A stretch of DNA of 64,000 nt from contig DKMD01000036.1 in assembly GCA_002470465.1 (NCBI GenBank), positions 1 to 64,000 of the forward strand. Reading direction: 5' to 3'. Position numbers and translations under genes: made by a program. Shown here one piece after another: positions 16,836 through 26,707 of this stretch (positions within the stretch are counted from its first letter, which is position 1; each line of letters begins with the position of its first letter). Under the pieces are notes generated by a model. It was given only the letters and a program-made list of their open reading frames with translations, was not told where the DNA came from and made no database searches. The DNA comes from Pluralibacter sp. UBA7423 (GTDB taxonomy: Bacteria > Pseudomonadota > Gammaproteobacteria > Enterobacterales > Enterobacteriaceae).

Positions 16836-18095
16836 TTATTTGCGCTTTGCTAAGATATTTTTCTCGTAGGCCCGCACGCTCTCGAGCCACTGGCTACCCG
16901 CCGGGGTATCGTTGCGCTGGCAGTACATCTCCCAGACGGCCTGCCACGGCAGGCATTTCTGCTCTTCAAGCAGCGCCAGGCGCGCGGTGTAGTCGCCGTC
17001 CAGCTCCAGCTGGCGCAGCTCTGCCGTTGGCTCCAGCAGCGCGCGCAGCAGGGCTTTCTTCATGTTGCGGGTGCCGATAACCCAGGCCGCGATGCGGTTG
17101 ATGGAGGCATCGAAGAAGTCGAGGCCGATGTGGACGCGGTCGAACAGGTCGTGGCGGATGATTTCGCTGGCGATGGCCTGGGTTTCATCATCCAGCAGCA
17201 CCACGTGGTCGCTGTCCCAGCGCACCGGACGGCTCACGTGCAGCAGCAGGCGCGGCACGAACAGCATGGCGGCGGAGATTTTGTCTGAGATGACTTCGGT
17301 CGGGTGGAAGTGACCTGCATCCAGACACAGCGCAGTCTGGCGGCTGGTGGCGTAGCCCATATAGAACTCATTGGAGCCGACGGTGTAGCTCTCCGCGCCG
17401 ATGCCGAACAGCTTGCTTTCCACGGCGTCGATGTGGTGTGCCGGGCTCAGTTTTTCGCTGATGATCTCATCCAGCGCGTTCATTAAGCGCTGGCGTGGCG
17501 CGAAGCGATCAACGGTCAGGTCCTTCATGCCATCCGGGATCCAGATGTTCATCACCGAAGGCGTGCCGAGCTGCTCGCCGAAGTACGCTGATACGCGGCG
17601 GCTGGCCTTGCAGTGGTCAATCCAGAACTGTCGGATTTCATCGTTGGCGCTTGCCAGGGTAAAGCCGTCGGCGCTGTTCGGGTGCGAGAAGCAGGAGGGG
17701 TTGAAGTCCAGCCCCAGCTTATTGGCTTTCGCCCACTGCACCCAGTTTTTGAAGTGCTCAGGCTTGATTTCGTTGCGGCCAACCGGCGTCTCAGACTCCA
17801 GATAGATGGCGTGCAGGTTCAGGCGTTTTGGGCCCGGGATCAGGCTCAGCGCCTGCTCCAGATCGGCGCGCAGCTCCGTGGCGTTCCGGGCTTTGCCCGG
17901 ATAGTTGCCCGTTGCCTGAATGCCACCCGTCAGCGCGCCGCCTGGATTTTCAAATCCGGCGACGTCGTCGCCCTGCCAGCAGTGCATCGAGACGGGCAGA
18001 CGGTCAAGCTGACGCAGCGCCTCCTCGACGTCGACACCCACAGCGGCATAACGCTGTTTTGCCAGTTCCCAGGCTTGTTCAAGTTGAGTGGTCAT
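16836..18095 (-). CDS. rhaA: L-rhamnose isomerase
   Basis: RhaA converts L-rhamnose to L-rhamnulose with Mn2+ or Zn2+. The 419-residue protein equals E. coli RhaA in length and is conserved throughout (for example [46 protein letters not shown] with metal ligands, [13 protein letters not shown]). The ATG at 18095 (MTTQLEQAW) overlaps the rhaB stop by 4 bases (ATGA); a start two codons upstream is possible but does not match the family. Confidence 0.97.
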   Translation of the reverse strand: MTTQLEQAWELAKQRYAAVGVDVEEALRQLDRLPVSMHCWQGDDVAGFENPGGALTGGIQATGNYPGKARNATELRADLEQALSLIPGPKRLNLHAIYLESETPVGRNEIKPEHFKNWVQWAKANKLGLDFNPSCFSHPNSADGFTLASANDEIRQFWIDHCKASRRVSAYFGEQLGTPSVMNIWIPDGMKDLTVDRFAPRQRLMNALDEIISEKLSPAHHIDAVESKLFGIGAESYTVGSNEFYMGYATSRQTALCLDAGHFHPTEVISDKISAAMLFVPRLLLHVSRPVRWDSDHVVLLDDETQAIASEIIRHDLFDRVHIGLDFFDASINRIAAWVIGTRNMKKALLRALLEPTAELRQLELDGDYTARLALLEEQKCLPWQAVWEMYCQRNDTPAGSQWLESVRAYEKNILAKRK

Positions 18096-19558
18096 GCGCA
18101 AAGCTCCTTGGTCTGTTGTGGCTGAAATTGCGCGACGTAGCGGGCAATTTCACTGTTCGGATCCGGGGTGAAGGTGGTGAGGGCATGGTTGCCGCGCACC
18201 ACCTCGCGAAAATCGTCAACGTCTTTGAGTTCGTCTAGCGTCATCAGCTGCACGCCGATGTTGCCGAGCGTGGAGGCCTCAATCGGCCCGGCGATGACCG
18301 AAATGCCGCAGGCATCGGCGCAAAGCTGGTTCAGCAGCTCGTTCTGACAGCCGCCGCCGACGATGTGCAGTTGTGAAAAAGCGTGGTCGTGAAGATCGGC
18401 GAGTTCGTGCAGCACGCGGGCATACAGCAGCGCCAGACTATCGAAAATACAGCGCGCCAGTTCCGCCGCGCTTTGGGGGACAGGCTGCTGGCTTTCGCGG
18501 CACGCGGCCTGAATTTCGGCGCTCATGTTGGCCGGGTTGATAAAGCGGTCGTCGTTCGGGTTAATGACAAATTTGCAGGCCGGGATATCGCGGGTCTGAG
18601 TGATTAAGGACGCAATATCGCTGATGCTTTGTTCTTTGAGCACGCGCTGAAGCAGCCACAGCCCCATGATGTTTTTCAGCACCCGGTAGCGGCCTTCCGC
18701 GCCGCCTTCATTGGTGATGTTGTTGGTGAGCGCCACGTCGCTGGTCGCCGGGGTTTTGCTTTCATAACCCATCAGCGACCACGTGCCGGAGGAGAGGTAA
18801 GCCGCATGTTTACCCTTCAGCGGCGAGGCAATGACCGCGCTGGCGGTATCATGGCTGGCAACGGCGACCACAGGGATTTCATTGCCCAGCGGGCAAATCC
18901 AGTGACCAATCACGTTGCCGGGATGCGTTGGCGTGCCGAACCAGCGGCGAGGCGCACCCGCCCAGTTGAGCAGGCTCTCATCCCAGTTATCCGTATTGAT
19001 GTTCACCATCTGAGTGGTGGTCGCGTTGGTGTACTCCCAGTTCAGCTTGCCGGTCAGGCGAAAGCTGAAATAGTCGGGGATCAGCAGGGCGTGGGCGACG
19101 CTGTCGACGATCTCTGGTTGTTGATCTGCAAGGGCGCGGAACTGATACAGCGTGTTGAAGGGTAAAAACTGAATGCCGCTGCGGCGGTAGATGTCAGCAC
19201 GCCCCAGCTGTGTTTCGGCAAGCTGCATCACGCCCTGAGTACGGCTGTCGCGATAGGAGACGGGCAGGCCGACGCGCTGGCCGTCTTTATCCAGCAGCAC
19301 GTAGTCCACGCCCCAGGTGTCGATGCCGATACTGTCGATAAGAATGCCGTCGTCGCAGACTTTCTTCAGGCCGAGGCGGATATCGGCTTCCAGGCTGTCG
19401 ATATCCCAGCAGTCGGTGCCGTTCACTTTCTGCAGCGTATTCACAAAGCGGTGGATTTCCCGCAGCGCCAGGGTCCGTTTTTGGCGGTCGTAACTGGCGA
19501 GCATGACGCGTCCGCTGGAAGCGCCTAAATCCACGGCCACACAATGGCGAAAACTCAT
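18092..19558 (-). CDS. rhaB: Rhamnulokinase
   Basis: RhaB is an FGGY-type sugar kinase that phosphorylates L-rhamnulose with ATP. The N-terminal phosphate motif [13 protein letters not shown], the [11 protein letters not shown] segment with the catalytic aspartate region, and the C-terminal adenosine motif [19 protein letters not shown] are present. The ATG at 19558 ([10 protein letters not shown]) gives 488 residues (489 in E. coli); upstream in-frame codons fall in the promoter region and are excluded. It is the first gene of rhaB-rhaA-rhaD-alcohol dehydrogenase-rhaM and should be activated by RhaS with CRP. Confidence 0.96.
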   Translation of the reverse strand: MSFRHCVAVDLGASSGRVMLASYDRQKRTLALREIHRFVNTLQKVNGTDCWDIDSLEADIRLGLKKVCDDGILIDSIGIDTWGVDYVLLDKDGQRVGLPVSYRDSRTQGVMQLAETQLGRADIYRRSGIQFLPFNTLYQFRALADQQPEIVDSVAHALLIPDYFSFRLTGKLNWEYTNATTTQMVNINTDNWDESLLNWAGAPRRWFGTPTHPGNVIGHWICPLGNEIPVVAVASHDTASAVIASPLKGKHAAYLSSGTWSLMGYESKTPATSDVALTNNITNEGGAEGRYRVLKNIMGLWLLQRVLKEQSISDIASLITQTRDIPACKFVINPNDDRFINPANMSAEIQAACRESQQPVPQSAAELARCIFDSLALLYARVLHELADLHDHAFSQLHIVGGGCQNELLNQLCADACGISVIAGPIEASTLGNIGVQLMTLDELKDVDDFREVVRGNHALTTFTPDPNSEIARYVAQFQPQQTKELCA

Positions 19559-19859
19559 TGGAGAGGTCCTTCTGATGGTCAATGGCATCAGTCTGGCGTA
19601 CCCCTGCACTGGCTACCTTCTCACTACTGACAGCGGTAAAAGTCGGCTGGCAAGAAAGCAAAGGTGAACGTGAGAGCCTTCACACTTTCCAGTAATCATG
19701 CCGTTTCATGCGGGTGTGACGCTGAACGCATTTCCTGATTTTTCCTGTCGTTTCTTGAAAAATGAACGAGGTTTGCGCGCTTTGTTGTCAAAAATTCAAG
19801 GTGAGATTGGCGGGAGCTGCTTATTATCCTGATAACTTTTCTCATCTGGCGGAACTGTT
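19559..19859. promoter_or_regulatory. rhaB-rhaS divergent regulatory region
   Basis: These 301 bases separate rhaB from rhaS and hold no gene. In E. coli the equivalent region contains the RhaS sites for rhaBAD, the RhaR sites for rhaSR and shared CRP sites. I can point to one CRP site (listed separately) but cannot place the weakly conserved RhaS/RhaR half sites by eye. Confidence 0.75.
19666..19687. promoter_or_regulatory. CRP-binding site in the rha divergent promoter region
   Basis: CGTGA-GAGCCT-TCACA matches the CRP consensus TGTGA-N6-TCACA at nine of ten positions. It lies roughly midway between rhaB and rhaS, as expected for a shared activator site. Confidence 0.75.
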
Positions 19860-20696
19860 ATGACCGTATTGCACAGCGTGGATTTCTTTCCTTCAGGACA
19901 TGCGCCTGTTGCCATTGAGCCACGGCTTCCACAGGCCGAGTTCCCTGAGCATCACCATGATTTTCATGAGATTGTTATCGTTGAGCACGGCACGGGCATT
20001 CACGTGTTCAACGGTCAACCCTATACCATTGCCGGCGGCACGGTTTGCTTTGTCCGCGATCACGACCGCCATTTGTATGAGCACACTGACAATCTGTGCC
20101 TGACCAACGTCCTGTACCGTTCGCCTGATGCTTTCCAGTTTCTCTCCGGCCTGCAAAAGCTGCTGCCGCAGGAGCAGGATGGCATCTACCCCTCACACTG
20201 GCGGGTGAATCAGTCTGTGTTGCACCAGGTGCGCGGAATTGTGCAGCAGATGGAGGTACTCGATGATGGCACTGACATGCACGCCATCGCCCACCGCGAA
20301 ATTCTGTTTATGCAGCTGCTGGTGCAGCTGCGCAAGGGGAGCCTGGCGGCGGAGGCGACCAACAACGATGCGCGCCTGAATCTGATGATGGCGTGGCTGG
20401 AAGAGCACTTTGCGGAAGATGTCTGCTGGGAAACGCTTGCCGGACGCTTTTCTCTGTCGCTGCGTACCCTGCATCGCCAGCTGAAACAGCACACCGGGTT
20501 AACGCCTCAGCGCTATCTCAATCGTATTCGCCTGACCAAAGCGCGTCACTTACTACGCCACAGCGATGAGAGCGTTACGGATATCGCTTTTCGCTGTGGT
20601 TTTGGCGACAGTAACCACTTTTCGACGCTGTTTCGCCGCGAATTTCAGTGGTCACCGCGTGATATTCGCCAGGGGCGCGACACCCTGCCTCAGTAA
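19860..20696 (+). CDS. rhaS: AraC-family rhamnose operon activator RhaS
   Basis: RhaS activates rhaBAD and rhaT when it binds L-rhamnose. The N-terminal half is the AraC cupin-type ligand domain ([16 protein letters not shown] is the arm and barrel start). The C-terminal half has the two helix-turn-helix units ([23 protein letters not shown] and [24 protein letters not shown]). At 278 residues it equals E. coli RhaS. It is divergent from rhaB and is followed 72 bases later by rhaR. Confidence 0.96.
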   Translation: MTVLHSVDFFPSGHAPVAIEPRLPQAEFPEHHHDFHEIVIVEHGTGIHVFNGQPYTIAGGTVCFVRDHDRHLYEHTDNLCLTNVLYRSPDAFQFLSGLQKLLPQEQDGIYPSHWRVNQSVLHQVRGIVQQMEVLDDGTDMHAIAHREILFMQLLVQLRKGSLAAEATNNDARLNLMMAWLEEHFAEDVCWETLAGRFSLSLRTLHRQLKQHTGLTPQRYLNRIRLTKARHLLRHSDESVTDIAFRCGFGDSNHFSTLFRREFQWSPRDIRQGRDTLPQ

Positions 20697-20768
20697 CGCG
20701 AGTCCAGTCACCGTTTTTGCCCGTAAAACAGCGAATAATAGGCAGTTATTCGCTGTTTGAGGTCCTCC

Positions 20769-21617
20769 GTGCCAGCCCAGCTCATTCTCCGCAAAGCCGA
20801 TTTCTTTGCCTCCCCGCAGCAGGCGGTGGCGGTGGCCGATCGCTATCCGCAAAACGTCTTTGCTGAGCATACGCATGAGTTCTGCGAACTGGTGCTGGTA
20901 TGGCGCGGAAACGGGCTGCATATCCTTAACGACAGGCCCTACCGCATTACGCGCGGCGATCTGTTCTACATCCGCGCGGAAGATAAGCACTCCTACGCTT
21001 CCGTTAACGATCTGGTTTTACAGAATATTATTTACTGCCCGGAGCGGCTGAAGCTTAACCTTGACTGGGCGGCGCACATTCCCGGCCTGAATGGCACCGT
21101 CTGGACGCCGCACTGGCGCATCGGCAGCAACGGTATGGCTCAGGCGCGGCAGGTGATCACCGCGCTGGAACAGGAGAGTCACAAAACGGGCGGCCAGATT
21201 GACGATATGGCCGAGCTGCTGTTTGCCCAGCTGGTGGTGACGCTGCGCCGCCATCGCTATGCCACCGATAACCTTGCCGCCACCGAGAGCGAAGCGCTGC
21301 TCGATAAGCTGCTGACTGCCCTTGCGGGTAGTCTGAACCGGCCTTTTGCGCTGGATAAATTCTGTGAGCAGCAGGCCTGCAGTGAGCGAACGCTGCGTCA
21401 GCAGTTTCGCAGCCAGACGGGGATGACCATTAATCACTATTTGCGCCAGTTGCGCATCTGCCACGCGCAATATCTGCTTCAGCATTCAGAATTGATGATC
21501 GGGGAAATTGCGATGCACTGCGGCTTTGAGGACAGTAACTACTTCTCGGTGGTGTTTAATCGCGAAGTGGGGATGACGCCAGGGCAATGGCGTCATCGTC
21601 AAAAAACCGCGGCGTAA
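20769..21617 (+). CDS. rhaR: AraC-family activator RhaR of rhaSR
   Basis: RhaR senses rhamnose and activates rhaSR, forming the first step of the regulatory cascade. The N-terminal cupin domain ([28 protein letters not shown]) and the C-terminal AraC DNA-binding domain ([23 protein letters not shown] and [13 protein letters not shown]) are well conserved. The GTG at 20769 has a GAGG site upstream and gives 282 residues, the length of the E. coli protein counted from MAHQLKLL; a TTG at 20757 is also open. The stop is immediately adjacent to the convergent rhaT stop. Confidence 0.94.
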   Translation: MPAQLILRKADFFASPQQAVAVADRYPQNVFAEHTHEFCELVLVWRGNGLHILNDRPYRITRGDLFYIRAEDKHSYASVNDLVLQNIIYCPERLKLNLDWAAHIPGLNGTVWTPHWRIGSNGMAQARQVITALEQESHKTGGQIDDMAELLFAQLVVTLRRHRYATDNLAATESEALLDKLLTALAGSLNRPFALDKFCEQQACSERTLRQQFRSQTGMTINHYLRQLRICHAQYLLQHSELMIGEIAMHCGFEDSNYFSVVFNREVGMTPGQWRHRQKTAA

Positions 21618-22652
21618 TCAGTTCGCCATGCCCAGGCCAACGATGTTGGCGGCGATGATAATTACCACGCAGCCGAGGCTCAGCACCCCGACCGGACGGC
21701 GTCCTGCCGCATTCCACTCTTTGAGAATCAGCCCAACCAGGCCGCCGCACAGCACGTAGAAACTCATGTGCAGCATCCAGCTCATGTAGTCGTACTGCGC
21801 CGGAATGCTGGCGTGGCCCCAGGCGTAGAAGAAGAACTGCAGATACCACATCAGCCCTGCCAGTGCGGAAAACAGGATATTGCCGACGATCATCGGTTTT
21901 GCCAGCGAGAAGTCTGCTTTTACCGACAAGTTTGATTTTGTTGCCAGGCGAATGAAGCAGAAGCCAAGGTTAATTACCGCACCGCCGCCCATAATCACGA
22001 CATAGCTTGGCAGAGCGACATACAGCGGATCGACACCCAACGCGGCGGCGGCTTCATGCATCGGCTTTGCGGCGTTCATCGCAAATGACATCCCGGCGGA
22101 GAAAATCCCGCACATGACCGCCAGCACCAACCCTTTTTTCAGGTTGAACTCTTCGGCTTTGATGCCCATTTTACGCTCTTTAAGCTGCCCCGCGCGGGTC
22201 ACAATGCCCACGCCAACGACGGCAACCAGCACGCCGAGCAGCGTCATACGCCCGCCTTCGGTGCCAACCAGAATGTGAAAATCTCCGTTCAGAATCGGTG
22301 TCATCAGCGTGCCAACGATAAGCGTAATGCCGATGGCAATGCCAATACCCATCGACATGCCAAGGTAGCGCATGGTCAGACCGTAGTTAATGTTACCGAT
22401 GCCCCACATCGCGCCGAACAGGAACACGGGTAGCAGCGTGGAGGCGCTGAATGAACCGTAGTAGGCCCAGAAATCTGGCAGTAGCATGGCGCTGATCGTC
22501 CACGGCAGGATGAGCCAGGAGACGATACCGCCAATCGACCACATCGTTTCCCAGGACCAATTTTTAACCTTTTTGAACGGGGCGTAGAAACAGGCTGCAC
22601 TGGCTGCACCTATCAAATGCCAAAAAATACCCATCGTAATCGCGTGACTCAT
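21618..22652 (-). CDS. rhaT: L-rhamnose:proton symporter
   Basis: RhaT imports L-rhamnose with a proton. It has 344 residues as in E. coli and about ten membrane spans; [19 protein letters not shown] at the N-terminus and [21 protein letters not shown] near the end are characteristic. It is transcribed toward rhaR with zero bases between the two stop codons and no terminator in the gap. The upstream 289 bases up to sodA should carry its RhaS/CRP-dependent promoter, which I could not localise. Confidence 0.96.
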   Translation of the reverse strand: MSHAITMGIFWHLIGAASAACFYAPFKKVKNWSWETMWSIGGIVSWLILPWTISAMLLPDFWAYYGSFSASTLLPVFLFGAMWGIGNINYGLTMRYLGMSMGIGIAIGITLIVGTLMTPILNGDFHILVGTEGGRMTLLGVLVAVVGVGIVTRAGQLKERKMGIKAEEFNLKKGLVLAVMCGIFSAGMSFAMNAAKPMHEAAAALGVDPLYVALPSYVVIMGGGAVINLGFCFIRLATKSNLSVKADFSLAKPMIVGNILFSALAGLMWYLQFFFYAWGHASIPAQYDYMSWMLHMSFYVLCGGLVGLILKEWNAAGRRPVGVLSLGCVVIIIAANIVGLGMAN

Positions 22653-22846
22653 TTTTTTATCCTCAACGTGTTACGTCGATGAATCTTTCATCTGACCTGA
22701 TGAGTGTAAAAATCAGTCAACGGATTAACCTTCAGACCGTTGCCGCGTAAACCCTGGACCTGGCAAAAAGCGCGTGTTCCGCCTGAGCGGGCTCACAAAA
22801 TCAGCCACATAACCAATTGTTATAACCTTATTAAAACTACGGCATT

Positions 22847-22882
22847 GATAAACATTTTCAATATCATTTAAATAACTATAAT
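22847..22882 (+). promoter_or_regulatory. sodA promoter with Fur box
   Basis: GATAAACATTTTCAATATC at 22847-22865 matches the 19-bp Fur consensus at 14 positions. The -10 hexamer TATAAT is at 22877-22882, with a -35-like TTTTCA (22855-22860) inside the Fur box, so Fur would block RNA polymerase. E. coli sodA has the same arrangement. SoxS, ArcA and FNR sites known for sodA are not assigned here. Confidence 0.75.
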
Positions 22883-22941
22883 GAACCAACTGCTTACGCG
22901 GCGTTAACACCTCTGCCGCCCGATAATAACTGGAGATGAAT

Positions 22942-23562
22942 ATGAGTTATACACTGCCATCCCTGCCGTACGCGTACGATGCCCTTGAGCCGCACTTTGA
23001 CAAGCAGACGATGGAAATCCATCACACCAAACACCACCAGACCTATGTGAACAACGCTAACGCGGCGCTGGAAAGCCTGCCGGAGTTCGCAAACCTCTCC
23101 GCGGAAGAGCTGATCACCAAACTGGATCAGCTGCCAGCAGACAAGAAAACCGTGCTGCGCAACAACGCAGGCGGCCACGCCAACCACAGCCTGTTCTGGA
23201 AAGGCCTGAAAACCGGTACCACCCTGCAGGGCGACCTGAAAGCGGCTATCGAGCGTGATTTCGGCTCCGTGGACAACTTCAAAGCGGAATTCGAAAAAGC
23301 CGCTGCCACCCGTTTCGGCTCCGGCTGGGCGTGGCTGGTGCTGAAAGGCGACAAGCTGGCGGTAGTTTCAACCGCTAACCAGGATTCCCCGCTGATGGGC
23401 GAAGCGATTTCTGGCGCATCCGGCTTCCCGATTCTGGGTCTGGACGTGTGGGAGCACGCTTACTACCTGAAATTCCAGAACCGTCGTCCGGACTACATCA
23501 AAGCGTTCTGGGACGTAGTGAACTGGGACGAAGCGGCTGCGCGTTTTGCAGCGAAAAAATAA
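22942..23562 (+). CDS. sodA: Manganese superoxide dismutase
   Basis: SodA dismutates superoxide in the cytoplasm. The 206 residues are nearly identical to E. coli SodA. The manganese ligands lie in [11 protein letters not shown] (His27), [10 protein letters not shown], and DVWEHAYYL. The start at 22942 ([10 protein letters not shown]) has a GGAG site 8 bases upstream; an in-frame codon two residues earlier is not used. It is monocistronic, with its own promoter and terminator. Confidence 0.98.
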   Translation: MSYTLPSLPYAYDALEPHFDKQTMEIHHTKHHQTYVNNANAALESLPEFANLSAEELITKLDQLPADKKTVLRNNAGGHANHSLFWKGLKTGTTLQGDLKAAIERDFGSVDNFKAEFEKAAATRFGSGWAWLVLKGDKLAVVSTANQDSPLMGEAISGASGFPILGLDVWEHAYYLKFQNRRPDYIKAFWDVVNWDEAAARFAAKK

Positions 23563-23596
23563 GGCGATTTAGCGCCTCCTGCCCTGGGCAGAAGAC

Positions 23597-23627
23597 AAAA
23601 CCCTGCTGATTCAGCAGGGTTTTTTTA
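23597..23627 (+). terminator. Rho-independent terminator of sodA
   Basis: CCCTGCTG and CAGCAGGG form an 8-bp stem with an ATT loop, preceded by AAAA and followed by a run of T. Confidence 0.9.
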
Positions 23628-23640
23628 TGCCTGCCGCGGG

Positions 23641-23662
23641 AGTTGTGATAAAGATCAAAAAT
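23641..23662. promoter_or_regulatory. Candidate CRP site upstream of kdgT
   Basis: TGTGA-TAAAGA-TCAAA (23644-23659) matches nine of the ten CRP consensus positions. It lies about 170 bases before the kdgT start. Confidence 0.55.
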
Positions 23663-23684
23663 AAAAACATTGATCCCATAAATA

Positions 23685-23699
23685 TAAAACATCGTTTTA
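23685..23699. promoter_or_regulatory. Candidate KdgR operator upstream of kdgT
   Basis: TAAAAC-ATC-GTTTTA is a perfect 6-bp inverted repeat in an AT-rich setting, resembling the KdgR box core (GAAAC/GTTTC type). KdgR represses kdgT in E. coli and Dickeya; binding here is inferred. Confidence 0.55.
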
Positions 23700-23823
23700 A
23701 TTTGTTTGTTCGATCACTGTTCTCACCCCTCGTTGGGACTATTGTTGGCCTGCCGCGGCACTCCTTGAGCGTCATCCGGCGTCTGAAAATCAGAAAAACA
23801 ATACGTTCTTACGGGTGGTGGTC

Positions 23824-24807
23824 ATGCAAATCAAACGTGCAATTGAAAAAATCCCCGGTGGTATGATGCTGGTGCCGCTGTTCCTCGGCGCCCTGTGTCA
23901 CACTTTCTCCCCGGATGCGGGTAAATACTTCGGTTCTTTTACCAACGGAATGATCACCGGAACGGTACCGATTCTGGCCGTGTGGTTTTTCTGTATGGGA
24001 GCTTCCATCAAGCTGAGCGCCACCGGTACCGTGCTGCGTAAATCCGGCACGCTGGTGGTGACTAAAATCGCGGTGGCGTGGGTGGTGGCGGCCATTGCCT
24101 CCCGAATTATTCCTGAGCACGGCGTTGAGGCGGGTTTCTTTGCCGGGCTTTCGACGCTGGCGCTGGTGGCGTGCATGGACATGACCAACGGCGGTCTCTA
24201 CGCCTCGATCATGCAGCAGTACGGTACCAAAGAAGAGGCGGGGGCGTTCGTGCTGATGTCGCTGGAGTCCGGCCCGCTGATGACCATGATTATTCTCGGC
24301 ACGGCGGGTATTGCCTCATTTGAACCGCACGTGTTTGTTGGCGCAGTGCTGCCGTTCCTCGTAGGCTTCCTGTTGGGTAACCTCGATCCTGAGCTACGCG
24401 ACTTTTTCGGCAAAGCGGTACAGACGCTGATCCCGTTCTTCGCCTTTGCGTTGGGCAACACCATTGATTTGAGCGTGATTGCCCAGACCGGCCTGCTTGG
24501 TGTTCTGCTTGGCCTGGCGGTGATTGTGGTCACCGGCATTCCGCTGATTATTGCCGATAAGCTGATTGGCGGCGGCGATGGCACGGCGGGGATTGCGGCA
24601 TCCAGCTCAGCGGGTGCTGCGGTTGCCACGCCCGTTCTGATTGCAGAAATGGTGCCTGCGTTTAAACCGATGGCGCCAGCTGCAACTTCGCTGGTGGCAA
24701 CGTCAGTTATCGTAACGTCCATCCTGGTGCCGATCATCACCTCTGTTTGGTCACGCAGAGTGAAGAGCGAGTCGGTGGCGATTGATGTGCGTAATACGGT
24801 GAAATAG
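23824..24807 (+). CDS. kdgT: 2-keto-3-deoxygluconate:proton symporter
   Basis: KdgT imports 2-keto-3-deoxy-D-gluconate (KDG), a product of pectin and hexuronate breakdown. The protein has 327 residues and about ten membrane spans, and is almost identical to E. coli KdgT through the N-terminal 130 residues ([40 protein letters not shown]). The start at 23824 is MQIKRAIEK; upstream in-frame codons are excluded for lack of family support. A KDG-type aldolase homologue is encoded convergently just downstream. Confidence 0.95.
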   Translation: MQIKRAIEKIPGGMMLVPLFLGALCHTFSPDAGKYFGSFTNGMITGTVPILAVWFFCMGASIKLSATGTVLRKSGTLVVTKIAVAWVVAAIASRIIPEHGVEAGFFAGLSTLALVACMDMTNGGLYASIMQQYGTKEEAGAFVLMSLESGPLMTMIILGTAGIASFEPHVFVGAVLPFLVGFLLGNLDPELRDFFGKAVQTLIPFFAFALGNTIDLSVIAQTGLLGVLLGLAVIVVTGIPLIIADKLIGGGDGTAGIAASSSAGAAVATPVLIAEMVPAFKPMAPAATSLVATSVIVTSILVPIITSVWSRRVKSESVAIDVRNTVK

Positions 24808-24829
24808 ACCTGTCTGGTATTATGAAAGG

Positions 24830-24854
24830 GAGCCTCGCATTGTGAGGCTCTTTT
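24830..24854 (+). terminator. Terminator of kdgT
   Basis: GAGCCTC and GAGGCTC form a 7-bp stem with a 7-base loop followed by TTTT. It sits between the convergent kdgT and aldolase genes and may act in both directions. Confidence 0.75.
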
Positions 24855-24858
24855 GCTT

Positions 24859-25752
24859 TCAGCGGATGTCGAACTGACGATCGGCCTGCTGAAGCTGTGC
24901 CTCATTCAGCGCGCCGCCCGCGTTGCGGGAAACGGGCGTACTGTAACCGAACTTGCGGGAGACAACCGTTTTAATCGTGGTCACAAAATCATCGCCGATG
25001 GCATAAATTGCCATGCAGCGGCCAATTTCACGCTGGGCCCCGGTGAGTGCAGGTAAATCCCCTTTTTGCCAGGCTTCACGCGCCGTGACGAACAGCTCCG
25101 GCATGACGTTGTTCAGACCTGAAATAACGCCAGCGCCGCCCGCCATCAGGTTCGGAATGAAATATTCGTCATAGCCCGAAAGTACCGCAAAATCAGGGCG
25201 CACGGCCTGAGTGGCGAGGATCATGTCTCGCGTGTGCGACTGGCAATCGACCGTGTCTTTGATACCGGCGAAATCAGGAAATTCAGCGGCCAGCGTGGCG
25301 GCAATCTCCGGGGTGATATCGCAGCCGGTGCGCGCCGGGAAGTTATAGGCAAACCATTTCCCCTTCAGCGTCTGGCCAATCCTGCGGAAGTAGCTCAGGA
25401 CCTGATTCGCCGTCTGAGCGTAATAATAGGGCGGCAATACCATCACCGCTTCGTAGCCCGCGTCGTGAGCTGCCTGCGCCATCGTCACGACGTCACTCAG
25501 GCAGGTGGAGGAGACGTTGGCGACCATCGTCAGGGGCGACATCTCCCGCGCTTTACGAATGAGAGCAAGGCGCTCCTCCAGTGAAAATGAAGCAAACTCG
25601 CCGATGCTGCCCATCAGCAGGATGACGTCGATGCGCGCGTCAGTCAGGCGGGCGAGGTGCCGCGACATGCCGACGTAATCAATATTTCCTTCACTGTCCA
25701 TTGGCGTGATAGAGGGGCACCATACGCCGCTAAACGCAGAATGACGGGTCAT
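24859..25752 (-). CDS. DapA/NanA-family aldolase, probably for 2-keto-3-deoxy sugar acids
   Basis: This class I Schiff-base aldolase of the dihydrodipicolinate synthase family has 297 residues. The pyruvate-binding GSIGE (residues 48-52), catalytic Tyr136 in YNFPARTG and Schiff-base Lys165 in FAGIKDT are all present. Family members condense or release pyruvate from keto acids; YagE and YjhH of E. coli act on 2-keto-3-deoxy-gluconate-type substrates. Position next to kdgT suggests that it cleaves an imported keto-deoxy sugar acid, but it could also be another lyase of the family. I do not recall this gene at this locus in E. coli K-12. Confidence 0.82.
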   Translation of the reverse strand: MTRHSAFSGVWCPSITPMDSEGNIDYVGMSRHLARLTDARIDVILLMGSIGEFASFSLEERLALIRKAREMSPLTMVANVSSTCLSDVVTMAQAAHDAGYEAVMVLPPYYYAQTANQVLSYFRRIGQTLKGKWFAYNFPARTGCDITPEIAATLAAEFPDFAGIKDTVDCQSHTRDMILATQAVRPDFAVLSGYDEYFIPNLMAGGAGVISGLNNVMPELFVTAREAWQKGDLPALTGAQREIGRCMAIYAIGDDFVTTIKTVVSRKFGYSTPVSRNAGGALNEAQLQQADRQFDIR

Positions 25753-25898
25753 AGCATGAACTCCTTATAGTGAAATGGTGTTTCATTTTAACTAATGGAT
25801 AACATGAATCCGTCGCTCGCGGCTTTACGCATGTCGCATTTTGCGTAGTTTACGTGCAAAAATAGCGGCAATGTGTTGTCAGCAGCAGGAGAGGGAAG

Positions 25899-26573
25899 AT
25901 GCAATATCCGGTGGAGGTTTTTACGGGCAGCGTGCGGGAGTACGAGGGCAGCCGACCAAGCGCGATTGCAAAATTGCAGGTAGACGGCGAGCTGGAACTC
26001 ACCGAACGGGGCCTGGTGGGTGACGAGCAGGCGGAAAAGAAAATTCACGGTGGCCCGGACCGCGCGCTGTGCCATTATCCACGCGAGCATTACGCTGCCT
26101 GGGCGCGTGAATTTCCGGAACAGGCCGATCTGTTCTGCGCGCCCGCCTTTGGTGAGAACCTCTCAACGGAAGGTCTGACGGAGAAAAACGTTTTTATTGG
26201 CGACATCTTCCGCTGGGGCGATGCGCTGATTCAGGTGACGCAGCCGCGCTCGCCGTGCTTTAAGCTTAACTATCACTTCGGCATCAGCGACTTTTCCTCT
26301 CTAATGCAAAGCAGTGGCAAAATGGGCTGGCTGTATCGGGTCATTGTGGCGGGAAAAGTATCGACGGAGCAGCCGCTGGTTCTCGTTTCCCGCCTGAGCA
26401 ATGTGTCCGTGTATGGCGCGGCGGCGATTGCGTGGTACACGCCGTATGACGACGAACAGTATCATCGTCTGCTGTCGGCGGCGGGGCTATCCGTCAGTTG
26501 GACGAGAACCATGCAGAAGCGGCGTCTGAACGGACAGATTGAGGATAATTCGCGGAGGTTGTGGGGGAAGTAG
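25899..26573 (+). CDS. yiiM: MOSC-domain protein YiiM (hydroxylaminopurine resistance)
   Basis: YiiM is a 224-residue MOSC-domain protein related to the molybdenum-cofactor sulfurase C-terminal domain. In E. coli it contributes to detoxification of N-hydroxylated base analogues such as 6-N-hydroxylaminopurine, together with the Moco-dependent pathway. The MOSC core (GLVGDEQAEKKIHGGPDRALCHYP, AFGENLSTEGLTE, VTQPRSPCFKLN with the conserved Cys) and a C-terminal helical extension are present. It stands alone upstream of a GAGAGGG repeat region. Confidence 0.94.
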   Translation: MQYPVEVFTGSVREYEGSRPSAIAKLQVDGELELTERGLVGDEQAEKKIHGGPDRALCHYPREHYAAWAREFPEQADLFCAPAFGENLSTEGLTEKNVFIGDIFRWGDALIQVTQPRSPCFKLNYHFGISDFSSLMQSSGKMGWLYRVIVAGKVSTEQPLVLVSRLSNVSVYGAAAIAWYTPYDDEQYHRLLSAAGLSVSWTRTMQKRRLNGQIEDNSRRLWGK

Positions 26574-26590
26574 GGATTCAGATTGACTGA

Positions 26591-26699
26591 TACCCTCTCC
26601 CCGGCCCTCTCCCATAAGGAGAGGGAGAAAACCAGCACCCTGATTGGTATTGGCTCGATCGGTTCCCTCTCCCTTTGGGAGAGGGTTAGGGAGAGGGGA
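26591..26699. repeat. GAGAGGG-type palindromic intergenic repeats (box C-like)
   Basis: Two CCCTCTCCC...GGAGAGGG palindromes (about 26591-26630 and 26664-26699) lie between convergent yiiM and cpxA. Similar units are scattered through enterobacterial genomes; a single related unit occurs at 56216-56252. The stems may double as terminators for both genes. The class name is my best match. Confidence 0.65.
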
Positions 26700-26707
26700 G
26701 ACGCTGA

